DNA of 64,000 nucleotides from Marinobacter nauticus. Lineage in GTDB: Bacteria > Pseudomonadota > Gammaproteobacteria > Pseudomonadales > Oleiphilaceae. Position 1 is the first letter of the stretch, and every line of letters starts with the position of its first letter. The DNA is taken from NCBI RefSeq assembly GCF_003634635.1, contig NZ_RBJB01000004.1, positions 496,001 through 560,000 of the forward strand, written 5' to 3'. This document shows, piece by piece, positions 19,269-28,524 of this stretch. The notes under the pieces are model-generated. The model had not been told where the DNA came from. It made no database searches and saw nothing but the letters and a program-made list of their open reading frames with translations. Made by a program: the position numbers and the translations under genes.

Positions 19269-20471
19269 TCAGACCCGTTCGATCAGTGTAGCAATACCCT
19301 GACCCACACCCACACACATGGTGCACAGGGCATAGCGACCACCGGTGCGCTGCAGCTGGTGCGCCGCAGTCTGCAGCAGGCGCGCGCCAGACATGCCCAG
19401 CGGGTGGCCAAGGGCGATGGCGCCGCCGTTCGGGTTTACCCGGGGATCGTCATCGGCAATACCCAGTTCACGCAGCACGGCCAGGCCCTGGGCGGCAAAA
19501 GCTTCGTTGAGCTCGATCACGTCGATGTCATCCAGGCTGATGCCCTGCTTATTCAGCAGCTTCTGAACCGCCGGTACCGGGCCAATGCCCATGATGCGTG
19601 GTTCCACACCGGCCGTGGCCATGCCAAGGATTTTGGCCATGGGCTTGAGGCCATGCTGCTTAACCGCGGCTTCGCTGGCGACCAGCATGGCGGCGGCGCC
19701 GTCGTTGACGCCGGAGGCATTCCCGGCGGTCACACTGCCGTTCTCCCGGAAAGGCGCGGGCAAGGCGGCGAGCTTTTCAAGGGTGCTGGCGCGGGGATGC
19801 TCGTCGGTGTCAAACACCAGCGGGTCTTGCTTTCGGCGTGGAATAGATACCGGCACAATCTCTTCGGCAAAGACGCCTTCCTGCTGTGCCCGGGCGGTCT
19901 TCTGTTGGGAGCGGAACGCGAACAGGTCCTGATCTTCGCGGGAGATGTTGTACTGTTCGGCAACGTTCTCCGCAGTTTCCGGCATAGAGTCCACACCGTA
20001 CTGTTTTTTCATCAGCGGGTTCACGAAGCGCCAGCCGATGGTGGTGTCTTCGATTTTCTGGCTCCGTGAGAAAGCGCTGTCAGCCTTCCCCATCACGTAC
20101 GGGGCGCGGGACATGGACTCCACGCCCCCGGCCAATACCAGGTTCATTTCACCGGCGCGGATGGCGCGGAAGGCGGTGCCCACGGCGTCCATGCCGGAAC
20201 CACACAGCCGGTTCAGGGTGGTGCCGGGTACGGAGGTGGGCAGGCCCGCCAGCAACGCCGACATGCGGGCGACGTTACGGTTATCTTCACCGGCCTGGTT
20301 GGCACTGCCCATCATCACTTCGTCGATGGCGACGGGGTCCAGTTCCGGAGCCTGCTCAAGCACGGCCTTGAAGATATGCGCCGCCAGGTCGTCCGGGCGC
20401 ACGCTGGCCAGGGTGCCGCCAAAGCGGCCGATGGCGGAACGGCGGGGGTGGCAAAGAAATACGTCAGTCAT
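19269..20471 (-). CDS. pcaF: 3-oxoadipyl-CoA thiolase
   Basis: Thiolase of 400 residues that cleaves 3-oxoadipyl-CoA with CoA to succinyl-CoA and acetyl-CoA, the last pathway step. The acylated Cys is in [13 protein letters not shown]. The other thiolase blocks are [20 protein letters not shown] (His) and [10 protein letters not shown] (second Cys). The start is ATG 20471 (MTDVFLCHP); the open frame upstream lies in pcaJ and is not coding. Length matches the family (about 400). It follows pcaJ by 8 bases. Confidence 0.93.
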   Translation of the reverse strand: MTDVFLCHPRRSAIGRFGGTLASVRPDDLAAHIFKAVLEQAPELDPVAIDEVMMGSANQAGEDNRNVARMSALLAGLPTSVPGTTLNRLCGSGMDAVGTAFRAIRAGEMNLVLAGGVESMSRAPYVMGKADSAFSRSQKIEDTTIGWRFVNPLMKKQYGVDSMPETAENVAEQYNISREDQDLFAFRSQQKTARAQQEGVFAEEIVPVSIPRRKQDPLVFDTDEHPRASTLEKLAALPAPFRENGSVTAGNASGVNDGAAAMLVASEAAVKQHGLKPMAKILGMATAGVEPRIMGIGPVPAVQKLLNKQGISLDDIDVIELNEAFAAQGLAVLRELGIADDDPRVNPNGGAIALGHPLGMSGARLLQTAAHQLQRTGGRYALCTMCVGVGQGIATLIERV

Positions 20472-20479
20472 GGTGCACC

Positions 20480-21268
20480 TTACTGTTGGCCAGATTGAGT
20501 TGAAGCGTGATGAGCATTGGTGCGAGCTTTCAGGTCTCGCAGTACTTCCAGTTCTTCGGCAGTTGGTGCCGGGGTGGTTTCCAGCTGGTCCGCGAAGCGG
20601 ATTTCCCAGCCGGTGGCCTCGATCACGTCTTCCCGGGTCACATTCGGGTGCAGGGAGGTGACCACCAGCTCCTTGGTCTCCGGATCCGGCTTGAGGATGC
20701 ACAAGTCGGTGATCACCACGGTGGGGCCGCGGCCGATGTTCGGGACCTTGTCCCGGGCCTTGCCGTCACGGCCGAAGCCGACGGTGGTCACGAAGTCCAC
20801 GTCCTTCACGAAGGTGCGCCTGGAGTGCTTCACGGTAATGAACACTTCCTTGGCGTTAGTAGCAATCTCCGGAGCGCCACCGCCACCGGGCAGGCGAATC
20901 CTGGGCTCACGGTAATCGCCGATCAGAGTGGTGTTCAGGTTGGCGTAGCGGTCGATCTGTGCGGTGCCCAGGAAGCCGACGCTGATATGGCCGCCCTGCA
21001 GCCAGTAGCGGAACATTTCAGGTACGGAGACGGTGGTCAGGGCTGATTCGCACAGCTCGCCGTCGCCGATGGATAAAGGCAGCACGTCCGGCTTGGTCTG
21101 CAAGGTGCCGGATTCGTAGATCAATGTGACATCCGGGGCGTGGGTCAGGCGCGCCAGGTTGGCGGCCTCGCTGGGCAGGCCGATACCCACAAAGCAGGTC
21201 ATGTCGTTGGTCAGCGCCCGGGCAGCGGTGACGCTCATCATTTCGGAAGCGGTAAATTCAAGGCTCAT
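20480..21268 (-). CDS. pcaJ: 3-oxoadipate CoA-transferase, beta subunit
   Basis: Subunit B (262 residues) of the enzyme that moves CoA from succinyl-CoA to 3-oxoadipate. The catalytic Glu lies in the conserved LIYESGTL, followed by IGDGELCESA and GGHISVGFLGTAQIDRYANLN. The size is that of the long PcaJ/CatJ form rather than the short Pseudomonas putida form. The start is ATG 21268, which shares its A with the pcaI stop (TGATG); AGGAG stands 7 bases before. A GTG three bases upstream is possible but closer to that site. Translationally coupled to pcaI. Confidence 0.92.
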   Translation of the reverse strand: MSLEFTASEMMSVTAARALTNDMTCFVGIGLPSEAANLARLTHAPDVTLIYESGTLQTKPDVLPLSIGDGELCESALTTVSVPEMFRYWLQGGHISVGFLGTAQIDRYANLNTTLIGDYREPRIRLPGGGGAPEIATNAKEVFITVKHSRRTFVKDVDFVTTVGFGRDGKARDKVPNIGRGPTVVITDLCILKPDPETKELVVTSLHPNVTREDVIEATGWEIRFADQLETTPAPTAEELEVLRDLKARTNAHHASTQSGQQ

Positions 21269-22083
21269 CACGCAGCTCCTTTCTCGAAAACGTTCTCTTT
21301 CAGCCAGGCCTGGAAGGTCTCGCGGTCGCGGGCGATGCCGTCCCAGTCCTTGTAGAAAGCGTTGTCACGGTCGTAGTAGCCCAGGGCATAGGACGGCTTG
21401 GCGCCTTGGCGGGCCTCGGCAATGGCGGTGATCGCCCAGGACGGGAGCACGCAGGCATTTACCGACGCGCCCAGGTCGTCCACGATTTCCTCAACGGTGA
21501 CGATGCTGCGCCTGGCGGCCAGGACGACCTCTTTCTGAATGCCAACAATGCCTTCAATCAGCACGTTGCCCTTGCGATCAGCCCGCTGGGCGTGGATTAC
21601 CGCTACATCCGGGCGAATGGAGGGTATCGCTGCCAGGCGCTCTCCGGTGAACGGGCATTCGATGAACTTGATCTGGTCATTCACTTTGGGCAGGTCGCTC
21701 CCCACATAGCCGCGCAAGACGGCCAGCGGCAGGCCGGCCGCTCCGGCTTCATAGGCGTTGGCCATGGCGGCGTGGCTGTGCTCCAGGATCTCCAGCTTGT
21801 TAGGCCAGCCTTTTTCCACCGCGTCACGCAGTCGATGCAGGGAACCCACGCCGGGGTTGCCGCCCCAGGAAAAAATCAGCTTTTTCGCGCAGCCGGCGCC
21901 GATCATCTGGTCGTAAACCAGGTCCGGGGTCATGCGGATCAGAGTCAGATCGCGCTTTTCCTGACGGATGATTTCGTGGCCCGCAGCAAACGGGATCAGG
22001 TGAGTGAAGCCTTCCATCGCCACGGTGTCACCGTTGTTGATGTATTTGCTCACCGCTTCCTTGAGGGGAAGAAACTCGGCCAT
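21268..22083 (-). CDS. pcaI: 3-oxoadipate CoA-transferase, alpha subunit
   Basis: Subunit A (271 residues) of 3-oxoadipate CoA-transferase. It shows GDTVAMEGFTHLIPFAAGHE near the N-terminus and LIFSWGGNPGVGSL, a glycine-rich region typical of CoA-transferase alpha chains of the long PcaI/CatI type. The start is ATG 22083, 7 bases after AGGAGG. Upstream in-frame codons would run into the promoter. First gene of pcaIJFD; its promoter region, shared with pcaR, has three GTTCG/CGAAC-type palindromes. Confidence 0.92.
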   Translation of the reverse strand: MAEFLPLKEAVSKYINNGDTVAMEGFTHLIPFAAGHEIIRQEKRDLTLIRMTPDLVYDQMIGAGCAKKLIFSWGGNPGVGSLHRLRDAVEKGWPNKLEILEHSHAAMANAYEAGAAGLPLAVLRGYVGSDLPKVNDQIKFIECPFTGERLAAIPSIRPDVAVIHAQRADRKGNVLIEGIVGIQKEVVLAARRSIVTVEEIVDDLGASVNACVLPSWAITAIAEARQGAKPSYALGYYDRDNAFYKDWDGIARDRETFQAWLKENVFEKGAA

Positions 22084-22114
22084 CGCAGTGCCTCCTGTAT
22101 CACTTCTGTGATTA

Positions 22115-22129
22115 GTTCGTAACACGAAC
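22115..22129. promoter_or_regulatory. Candidate PcaR operator 1 (GTTCG-N5-CGAAC)
   Basis: Perfect inverted repeat GTTCG, TAACA, CGAAC, 32 bases upstream of the pcaI start codon. IclR-type regulators of this pathway are known to bind GTTCG-containing sequences. The place fits control of pcaI. Confidence 0.7.
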
Positions 22130-22133
22130 ATAA

Positions 22134-22148
22134 GTTTAATATGCGAAC
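22134..22148. promoter_or_regulatory. Candidate PcaR operator 2 (imperfect)
   Basis: GTTTA, ATATG, CGAAC: the right half is identical to operator 1 and the left half matches 3 of 5. It starts 19 bases after operator 1 on the same DNA, so the pair could hold two dimers or a tetramer. Confidence 0.5.
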
Positions 22149-22214
22149 ATAATGGCGCGATTGGTTTTGGGTCGTCAAGTACAAATTTTCACCAGTTGGC
22201 AAAAATGCACGGAT

Positions 22215-22229
22215 GTTCGGAGTGCGAAC
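22215..22229. promoter_or_regulatory. Candidate PcaR operator 3 (GTTCG-N5-CGAAC)
   Basis: Second perfect copy, GTTCG, GAGTG, CGAAC, exactly 100 bases from operator 1 and 51 bases upstream of the pcaR ATG. Its location suggests autoregulation of pcaR. Confidence 0.65.
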
Positions 22230-22279
22230 CAGCTGTTACCATGCTCGGATATCGAGCTTTGCAGGGCGAAGGAGCCGGA

Positions 22280-23059
22280 ATGGACGAATCGATACTGAAG
22301 CCGGGGGACCGGGATTATGTTGGAGCGCTGGCCTCGGGGTTGGAGGTGCTGCAGGCATTTGACGCCGACCACCCCAGAATGACCCTGAGCGAAGTGGCGG
22401 CGCGTACGGATATGGATCGCGCCAAGGCCAGACGGTTTTTGCTGACCCTCCACGCTCTGGGATTTGTGAAGCGTAGCGGCCGGCAGTTCGAGTTGACGCC
22501 CCGGGTACTGCAGCTGGGTTATGCCTATCAGGCCTCCAATCAGTACCGGGCGGTGATCCAGCAGTACCTGGAAGACATCACGGCGGAGCTGGGAGAGTCG
22601 TCTTCGCTGGCGGTGCTGGATGGCGATGAGGTGGTGTATGTCGTGCGTTCGGCCGCGCGCCACCGGCTGATGGCGATTACACTGTCGGTGGGTACCCGAC
22701 TGCCAGCGGCTTATACCTCGATGGGGCGGGTATTGCTGGCGCAGTTACCGGAACCGGAGCTTGAAGCCTGTCTTGAACGGATCAGGCTTGAACGCTACAC
22801 CTCGTCGTCGCTGACGGACAGGAACGCTTTGCGTGAAGAAATCAGCAAGGTGCGCGAGCAGGGCTATGCCATTGTGGATCAGGAACTGGATCTGGGCCTG
22901 AGATCGGTGGCGGTGCCTGTGTTTACCGCCAGCGGAGAACTGTTGGGTGCGTTGAATATCAGTACCAACGCGGCCCGTGTCGATATGGATACCCTGCTCA
23001 ATACCTATTTGCCCAGGCTGCAGTTGGTGGCCGACAAGGTTCGGCAGACGGCTCGCTGA
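22280..23059 (+). CDS. pcaR: IclR-family pathway regulator PcaR
   Basis: Transcription regulator of 259 residues. A winged helix lies at about residues 15-75 (ALASGLEVLQAF, then LSEVAARTDMDRAKARRFLLTL) and an IclR effector domain at about 85-255 (SLAVLDGDEVVYVVRSA, GRVLLAQLP, GYAIVDQELDLGLRSVAVPVF). This matches the PcaR/PcaU/PobR group, which responds to 3-oxoadipate or protocatechuate. The start is ATG 22280 with AGGAG 6 bases before; an open frame extends upstream through operator 3 and is discounted. It is divergent from pcaIJFD. Its stop codon directly abuts the catR stop. Confidence 0.88.
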   Translation: MDESILKPGDRDYVGALASGLEVLQAFDADHPRMTLSEVAARTDMDRAKARRFLLTLHALGFVKRSGRQFELTPRVLQLGYAYQASNQYRAVIQQYLEDITAELGESSSLAVLDGDEVVYVVRSAARHRLMAITLSVGTRLPAAYTSMGRVLLAQLPEPELEACLERIRLERYTSSSLTDRNALREEISKVREQGYAIVDQELDLGLRSVAVPVFTASGELLGALNISTNAARVDMDTLLNTYLPRLQLVADKVRQTAR

Positions 23060-23962
23060 TTACGGGTAACGGCCGGTCAGCCGGTTCTCAACCAGTTCTG
23101 CCAGTATGGTGTTGGTCAGGCGCATGACCGCATTCGGGTTCTCGCCGCGCCGACGGGAAGCGATCACCGGCGTGGTGATATTGTCGTCTTCCAGCGGCAT
23201 GTAATCCACACCTTCCCGTTGCAGACGGCGCACCTGCTCTGGCACCAGGGTGAAGCCCATGTCAGAGGCCACCAGCGACAGCGCCGTCTGAACATCATTG
23301 ACCTGTTGTATCACATTCACCCTGAGGCCGCGGCGGTGAAACAGGCCCTGGGTAATGTCTGAAAAGTTCGGCCCGGCACCCGCTGGAAAGGTGATCATAG
23401 GAACCTCTGAGAGCTCTTTCATTGAAGGTGGATGCCGAGTAAGCGGATGGTTGGCTGGCACCGCTGCAATCATCGGTTCGTCGAAGAGAAGTTCCTGCTC
23501 GACGTCCGGGTCCTGAATGTTCAGACGGCCAAAGCCGATATCGATCTTGCCCGCTTTCAAGGCTTCAACCTGTTCCCGGGTTTTCAGCTCGTGCAGCACG
23601 ATTTCCAGATTCTTGTTCTGCCGCAGCCGTCGCACCATTAGCGGCAGCTGGCCGTAAAAGGCTGAGGGCACGAAGCCAATCGAAAACAGGGTTTTCCGAT
23701 GGCGCGCAATCCTGCGGGTGTCGTCGATGGTGGCGTTAACCTTGTCCAGCACCTGCTTGGCCTGTTCCAGAAAGTATTCACCCCCGGTGGTCAGCTCCAG
23801 CCCGCGGGGTTTGCGAATGAACAATTCCACGCCCACTTCTTCTTCCAGCTGCTTGATGGCCCGGGTCAGGGGCGGCTGGGCAATAAACAGTTTTTCGGCA
23901 GCACGGGTCAGGTTGCCGGCTTCGGCCACTGCGACGAAGTAGCGCAAGTGTCTCAGCTCCAT
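23060..23962 (-). CDS. catR: LysR-type regulator of catechol/benzoate genes (CatR/CatM/BenM-like)
   Basis: Activator of 300 residues. The start MELRHLRYFVAVAEAGNLTRAAEKL, followed by IAQPPLTRAIKQLEEEVG, is close to Acinetobacter BenM/CatM from memory. The helix-turn-helix spans about residues 18-45 and the effector domain about 90-295. BenM and CatM respond to cis,cis-muconate. It is divergent from catB. A perfect ATAC-N7-GTAT site lies at 23965-23979 across its own ribosome-binding site (GGAGG), which suggests strong autorepression. As the only LysR gene beside cat and ben it probably controls both. The choice between catR, catM and benM is a naming matter. Confidence 0.88.
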   Translation of the reverse strand: MELRHLRYFVAVAEAGNLTRAAEKLFIAQPPLTRAIKQLEEEVGVELFIRKPRGLELTTGGEYFLEQAKQVLDKVNATIDDTRRIARHRKTLFSIGFVPSAFYGQLPLMVRRLRQNKNLEIVLHELKTREQVEALKAGKIDIGFGRLNIQDPDVEQELLFDEPMIAAVPANHPLTRHPPSMKELSEVPMITFPAGAGPNFSDITQGLFHRRGLRVNVIQQVNDVQTALSLVASDMGFTLVPEQVRRLQREGVDYMPLEDDNITTPVIASRRRGENPNAVMRLTNTILAELVENRLTGRYP

Positions 23963-23964
23963 CC

Positions 23965-23979
23965 ATACCTCCAGGGTAT
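23965..23979. promoter_or_regulatory. BenM/CatM-type operator ATAC-N7-GTAT
   Basis: ATAC, CTCCAGG, GTAT is a perfect match to the recognition sequence known for the Acinetobacter BenM and CatM regulators. It starts 2 bases upstream of the catR start codon and contains the catR Shine-Dalgarno sequence. It is about 90 bases from the catB start, so it can serve both directions. Confidence 0.78.
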
Positions 23980-24068
23980 CGGTTATTACTTAATCAATAT
24001 TGGTTCACGCTGGTGAAACTTCGTAGTGTTCGAATCACAGGATTTTTACCTAGCGATTCGGAGCAGCC

Positions 24069-25190
24069 ATGTCAGCCACCATTCAGTCCATCGAAGCGAT
24101 CCTGGTCGATATCCCGACCATCCGCCCGCACAAGCTATCCATGACAACCATGGGGGTTCAGACCATGGTGATTGTGCGGGTGAGGGATTCTGATGGCCTG
24201 GAAGGTCTCGGTGAGGCGACCACCATCGGTGGTCTGGCCTACGGCCCGGAAAGCCCCGAAAGCGTAAAGCTTACGATTGAAACCTATTTCAAACCGCAAC
24301 TGATTAACCAGCCTGCCGGCAACATCAATACCCTGAGGGTAATGTTAGACCGCTCGACCCGCGGTAACAACCTGGCCAAGTCAGCCATCGAGACCGCGCT
24401 GCTGGACCTGCAGGGCAAGCGATTGAATCGCCCGGTCTCAGACCTGCTCGGCGGGGCCCTGCATCAGCATGTTCCGGTGCTCTGGACCCTGGCCAGCGGT
24501 GATACCCGAAAAGACATCGAAGAAGCCCTGGGGCTGATCGAAACTCGTCGTCACTGTGACTTCAAGCTCAAGATCGGTGCCCGTCCGGTGATGGACGATG
24601 TGCGTCATGTGGCGGCTATTAAAGAAGCCGTGGGTGACAGCGCCAGTGTCCGTGTGGATGTCAACCAGGCCTGGGACGAAGCGACTGCGGCCAAAGGCAT
24701 GGCCGAATTGCAGTCGGCTGGTATCGACCTGGTAGAGCAGCCAACGCCGATGAAGGATCACGCCGCGCTGGTGCGTCTGTCTGAGAAATTCCATCTGCCC
24801 ATTCTGGCCGACGAGGCCGTGGCCGATGCCAAAGATCTTTACAACCTGGCCGCTGCCGGTTTCTCCGGTGCCGTGGCCATGAAAATCGCCAAGGCCGGTG
24901 GACCGGTACAGGCACTGAAACAGGCCGCGGTGGCCCAGGCTGCCGGCATTGGTCTGTACGGCGGCACCCTGCTGGAAGGCACCATCGGCACCGCTGCTTC
25001 TCTGCATGCCTGGTCGACCCTGGAAACCCTGCACTGGGGTACCGAGATGTTCGGCCCGCTGTTGATGAAAGACGACATCGTGGCCAAGCCGCTGCATTTC
25101 CATAACAACGGCGTTGACCTGCCGCAGGGCCCGGGCCTCGGCATCGAAATCGATGAAGACAAGCTGGCCCGGTATCGCCGCAAGGCCTGA
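24069..25190 (+). CDS. catB: Muconate cycloisomerase
   Basis: Enolase-superfamily enzyme of 373 residues that lactonises cis,cis-muconate to muconolactone, using Mn or Mg. The catalytic lysines K166 and K168 (FKLKIG) and the metal ligands D197 (VDVNQAW), E223 (LVEQP) and D248 (LADEAV) are all present, one position below the P. putida numbering. The length is that of CatB. The start is ATG 24069 after GGAG. First gene of catBCA, divergent from catR, and presumably activated by it with muconate. Confidence 0.95.
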   Translation: MSATIQSIEAILVDIPTIRPHKLSMTTMGVQTMVIVRVRDSDGLEGLGEATTIGGLAYGPESPESVKLTIETYFKPQLINQPAGNINTLRVMLDRSTRGNNLAKSAIETALLDLQGKRLNRPVSDLLGGALHQHVPVLWTLASGDTRKDIEEALGLIETRRHCDFKLKIGARPVMDDVRHVAAIKEAVGDSASVRVDVNQAWDEATAAKGMAELQSAGIDLVEQPTPMKDHAALVRLSEKFHLPILADEAVADAKDLYNLAAAGFSGAVAMKIAKAGGPVQALKQAAVAQAAGIGLYGGTLLEGTIGTAASLHAWSTLETLHWGTEMFGPLLMKDDIVAKPLHFHNNGVDLPQGPGLGIEIDEDKLARYRRKA

Positions 25191-25223
25191 GCCGACAAAG
25201 ATTCAGTAAACGGAGGAATGCAC

Positions 25224-25514
25224 ATGCTGTTCAAAGTCGAGATGAAGGTGAATATCCCTCACGACATGCCCGCCGACGTGGCGGCAGACATCAAGGCCCG
25301 GGAAAAAGCCTACGCCCAGGACCTGCAGCAGCAGGGCAAGTGGCGTCACCTGTGGCGGGTAGCTGGCAGCTACGCCAACGTCAGCATTTTTGATGTGGCC
25401 GACAACGCCGAGCTGCAGGACCTGGTCAGCAACCTGCCTTTGTTCCCCTATATGGACATCACCGTCGCGCCCCTGTGCCGGCACCCGTCGTCGATCCATG
25501 AGGATGATCGCTGA
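25224..25514 (+). CDS. catC: Muconolactone delta-isomerase
   Basis: Small decameric cofactor-free enzyme (96 residues) that converts muconolactone to 3-oxoadipate enol-lactone, the substrate of PcaD. The signature blocks WRHLWRVAGSYANVSIFDV and LPLFPYMDITV with the C-terminal CRHPSSIH are near invariant in CatC. The start is ATG 25224, 7 bases after GGAGG and matching the family start MLF; the ATG at 25218 is only one base from that site. It lies 33 bases after catB. Confidence 0.95.
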   Translation: MLFKVEMKVNIPHDMPADVAADIKAREKAYAQDLQQQGKWRHLWRVAGSYANVSIFDVADNAELQDLVSNLPLFPYMDITVAPLCRHPSSIHEDDR

Positions 25515-25582
25515 ACGCAAACACACCGTTGCCATCTGATGACCTGATTTGAGCAACAAGAATAATACTGAGGAGAACCACC

Positions 25583-26524
25583 ATGACCGTTAAAACCATG
25601 CAAACAGCCGATGTGAAGGACCTGCTGGAGAAAGTCGCCGGCTTCAACCAGGACGGTGGAGATGAGCGGGTGAAGAAGATTGTTCACCGTTTCATGCACG
25701 ATGTTTTCCAGCTGATTGAAGACTTCGATGTGACTCCGGAAGAGTTCTGGCAGGCTGTGTATTACGTTGGCGACCTGGGTAAGAACGGCGAGGCGGCCCT
25801 GCTGGCCCCGGGCCTGGGTATGGACAAATACCTGGACATCCGCATGGATGCCGAAGACGAGCAGGCCGGCCTGGCGGGCGGCACGCCGCGCACCATCGAA
25901 GGCCCGCTGTACGTGGCCGGTGCGCCCATGAGCGAAGGTTTTGCCCGCATGGACGACGGCTCGGATGAAAACGCAGAGACCATGATCCTGACCGGCCAGG
26001 TGACGGAAGAGAATGGTAATCCGCTGGTCAACGCGGTGGTGGATGTCTGGCACGCGAATACCATGGGCAACTACTCCTACTTTGATCAGTCCCAGAGCGA
26101 GTACAACCTGCGCCGCCGTATTCGCACCGATGAAAACGGCCGTTACACCGCGCAGTCCATCATCCCGGCTGGCTACGGCTGCCCGCCCGAAGGTTCCACC
26201 CAGGCGCTGCTGAACCTGCTTGGTCGCCATGGCAACCGCCCGGCCCATATCCACTTCTTTATCTCCAAGTCCGGCTTCAAGCACCTGACCACCCAGATCA
26301 ACCTGGCGGGTGACGAGTACACCTACGACGACTTTGCCTTCGCAACCCGCGAAGAGCTGGTAGTCGAAGCCAACCGCATTGACGACCCGGCGCAGGCCGA
26401 GGGGTATGGCCTGAACAAACCGTTCACCAAAGTGGAATTCAACATCCAGCTGGTCTCCACCGACAAGCCAGAGCTGCAGAGCCGCCACGAGCGCAAGCGT
26501 GCGCTGGAAGGCGAAGCCGCTTAA
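25583..26524 (+). CDS. catA: Catechol 1,2-dioxygenase
   Basis: Intradiol ring-cleaving enzyme of 313 residues that turns catechol into cis,cis-muconate. The non-haem Fe(III) ligands are visible: Y164 (GNYSYFD), Y198 (AGYGCPPEG), and H222 and H224 (PAHIHFF). An N-terminal helical dimer/lipid-binding domain spans about residues 1-100, as in other catechol dioxygenases. Good ribosome-binding site GAGGAG. It lies third in catBCA and 118 bases upstream of benA, so cat and ben genes probably share transcripts. Confidence 0.96.
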   Translation: MTVKTMQTADVKDLLEKVAGFNQDGGDERVKKIVHRFMHDVFQLIEDFDVTPEEFWQAVYYVGDLGKNGEAALLAPGLGMDKYLDIRMDAEDEQAGLAGGTPRTIEGPLYVAGAPMSEGFARMDDGSDENAETMILTGQVTEENGNPLVNAVVDVWHANTMGNYSYFDQSQSEYNLRRRIRTDENGRYTAQSIIPAGYGCPPEGSTQALLNLLGRHGNRPAHIHFFISKSGFKHLTTQINLAGDEYTYDDFAFATREELVVEANRIDDPAQAEGYGLNKPFTKVEFNIQLVSTDKPELQSRHERKRALEGEAA

Positions 26525-26560
26525 GCCATCAACCTTTAATTGACACGTTTTGTGATCCGA

Positions 26561-26582
26561 CCGGCCCGTACATGCGGGCCGG
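26561..26582 (+). other. GC-rich hairpin between catA and benA
   Basis: CCGGCCCG pairs perfectly with CGGGCCGG across a 6-base loop. No T tract follows, so it is not a good intrinsic terminator. It may protect the 3' end of the cat transcript or mark a processing site. Confidence 0.5.
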
Positions 26583-26642
26583 CACCGGGGCCCCTCGCGC
26601 CCGAAAAAACGGTAGTCACAACAACAAGAGGGAGTGACGAAC

Positions 26643-28016
26643 ATGACTCGCCAACTCGACAGACTTGAAAAGCAGATCCGTGGGGCGGTAGAAGCCGACC
26701 CGACCACCGGCCACTACCGCTGTGATCGCAGCATCTTCACCGACGAGGAGCTGTTTGAGCTGGAGATGAAACACATCTTCGAAGGCAACTGGATTTTCCT
26801 GGCTCATGAAAGCCAGATTGAGAATCCGGGCGACTACTACACCACCACGGTGGGTCGTCAGCCGGTGATCATCACCCGGACCAAGGATGGCGAGCTCAAG
26901 GCGATTCTGAACACCTGTACCCACCGCGGTGCCACCCTGTGCCGCAAAAAGCGCGGCAACAAGACCTCCTTCACCTGCCCGTTCCACGGCTGGACCTTCA
27001 AGAACGACGGCAAGCTGCTGAAGGCCAAGGATCAGAAGAAAGGTGGTTACCCGGACAGCTTCAACGTGGACGGCTCCCACGACCTGAAACAGCTGCCGAA
27101 GTTTGAAAACTATCGCGGCTTCCTGTTTGGCAGCCTGAATGCCGACGTGCTGCCGCTGGAAGAGTATCTGGGCGAAACCACCAAGGTGCTGGATGCCATC
27201 GTCGACCAGGCGCCGGAAGGCCTGGAGATTCTGCGCGGCGCGTCTACCTACACCTACGAGGGTAACTGGAAGCTGACTGCCGAAAACGGCGCCGACGGTT
27301 ACCACGTCAGCACTGTGCACTGGAATTACCTGTCTACCATGGGCCAGCGCAACTATGAGAAGGGTGGCACCGAGGCGGTGGACGCCAAGAGCTGGTCTAA
27401 CGAAGGCGGCTTCTACTCCTTCGACAACGGCCACATGATGCTGTGGACCCGCCTGACCAATCCGGAAGTACGCCCGGTCTACAACCAGCTGGAGCGCCTC
27501 GAACAGGAAGTGGGTGAGGCGAAGGCTGACTTTATCGTGCGCACCACCAAAAACCTGTGCCTGTACCCGAACGTGTACGTGATGGACCAGTTCTCCACCC
27601 AGATCCGGGTACTGCGCCCGATCGACGTTAACAAGACCGAGATCACCATCTACTGCTGGGCGCCCAAGGGTGAATCTGCCGAGAACCGTGCCAAGCGCAT
27701 TCGCCAGTACGAAGACTTCTTCAACGTCTCCGGCATGGGCACCCCGGACGACCTGGAAGAATTCCGGGGCTGTCAGGAGGGTTACTACGCCAAGGGGGTG
27801 AAGTGGAATGACATGAGCCGTGGTGCACAGCACTGGATAGAAGGTGCCGACGACTGGGCCAGGCGCATCGATATGAAGCCGATTCTCAGTGGCGCCAAAC
27901 CGGAAGACGAAGGTCTTTACGTCACCCATCACCAGCACTGGGTGGAGGAGATGACCAAGGCCATTGAAACCGAGCGCGCACGCTTTATTTCGCTGTCAGA
28001 GGAGGCTTCCGCATGA
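26643..28016 (+). CDS. benA: Benzoate 1,2-dioxygenase, large (alpha) subunit
   Basis: Ring-hydroxylating oxygenase alpha subunit, 457 residues. The Rieske 2Fe-2S site is C92-x-H94 and C112-x2-H115 ([15 protein letters not shown]). The mononuclear iron site is D218, H221 and H226 (DGYHVSTVH), with a third carboxylate ligand expected near the C-terminus. It makes the cis-dihydrodiol of benzoate using electrons from BenC. The start is ATG 26643 with GAGGGAG 8 bases before; the GTG at 26634 overlaps that site. It overlaps benB by 4 bases. Confidence 0.95.
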   Translation: MTRQLDRLEKQIRGAVEADPTTGHYRCDRSIFTDEELFELEMKHIFEGNWIFLAHESQIENPGDYYTTTVGRQPVIITRTKDGELKAILNTCTHRGATLCRKKRGNKTSFTCPFHGWTFKNDGKLLKAKDQKKGGYPDSFNVDGSHDLKQLPKFENYRGFLFGSLNADVLPLEEYLGETTKVLDAIVDQAPEGLEILRGASTYTYEGNWKLTAENGADGYHVSTVHWNYLSTMGQRNYEKGGTEAVDAKSWSNEGGFYSFDNGHMMLWTRLTNPEVRPVYNQLERLEQEVGEAKADFIVRTTKNLCLYPNVYVMDQFSTQIRVLRPIDVNKTEITIYCWAPKGESAENRAKRIRQYEDFFNVSGMGTPDDLEEFRGCQEGYYAKGVKWNDMSRGAQHWIEGADDWARRIDMKPILSGAKPEDEGLYVTHHQHWVEEMTKAIETERARFISLSEEASA

Positions 28017-28504
28017 GCATGTCATACGAGCAGATCCAGGCCTTTATCTACCGGGAAGCCCGTTTGCTGGATGACCGCCAGTGGGATGAGTGGCTGAAGT
28101 GCTACCACGAAGATGCCACCTACTGGATGCCGGCCTGGGACGACAACGACGAGTTGACCGAGGACCCGCAGGCTGAGATCTCGCTGATCTACTACCCGAA
28201 CCGTAACGGCCTGGAAGATCGCGTCTACCGACTGAAAACCGAGCGTTCCGGCGCCAGTTCCATTCCGGAACCGCGCACCGTGCACCTGACCAGCAACCTC
28301 GAAATCCTGGAGCGGGACGGCGACACCGTGAAAATCCGGTTCAACTGGCAGACCAACAGCCACCGCTACCACAAAACCCAGAGCTTCTTCGGCGTGTCTT
28401 TCTACACCCTCGACTGCAGTGGCGAACAGCCGCTGATCACTGGGAAGAAAGTGGTCCTGAAAAACGACTACATCAATCAGGTGATTGATATCTATCACCT
28501 GTAA
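28013..28504 (+). CDS. benB: Benzoate 1,2-dioxygenase, small (beta) subunit
   Basis: Structural beta subunit (163 residues) of the alpha3-beta3 oxygenase with an NTF2-like fold. Family blocks seen: [34 protein letters not shown] and [15 protein letters not shown]. It starts at ATG 28013, overlapping the benA stop (ATGA), so the two subunits are produced in step. Confidence 0.94.
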   Translation: MSMSYEQIQAFIYREARLLDDRQWDEWLKCYHEDATYWMPAWDDNDELTEDPQAEISLIYYPNRNGLEDRVYRLKTERSGASSIPEPRTVHLTSNLEILERDGDTVKIRFNWQTNSHRYHKTQSFFGVSFYTLDCSGEQPLITGKKVVLKNDYINQVIDIYHL

Positions 28505-28524
28505 TTGATGGGGAGAGCATCATC

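Noticed and set aside
20472-20702. N-terminal extension of pcaF
   Set aside because: It lies inside pcaJ and is unlike thiolases; the family start is at 20471.
25448-27938. Two long minus-strand frames opposite catA and benA (419 and 440 codons)
   Set aside because: Shadow frames of high-GC coding sequence; catA and benA have intact catalytic residues and good start sites.
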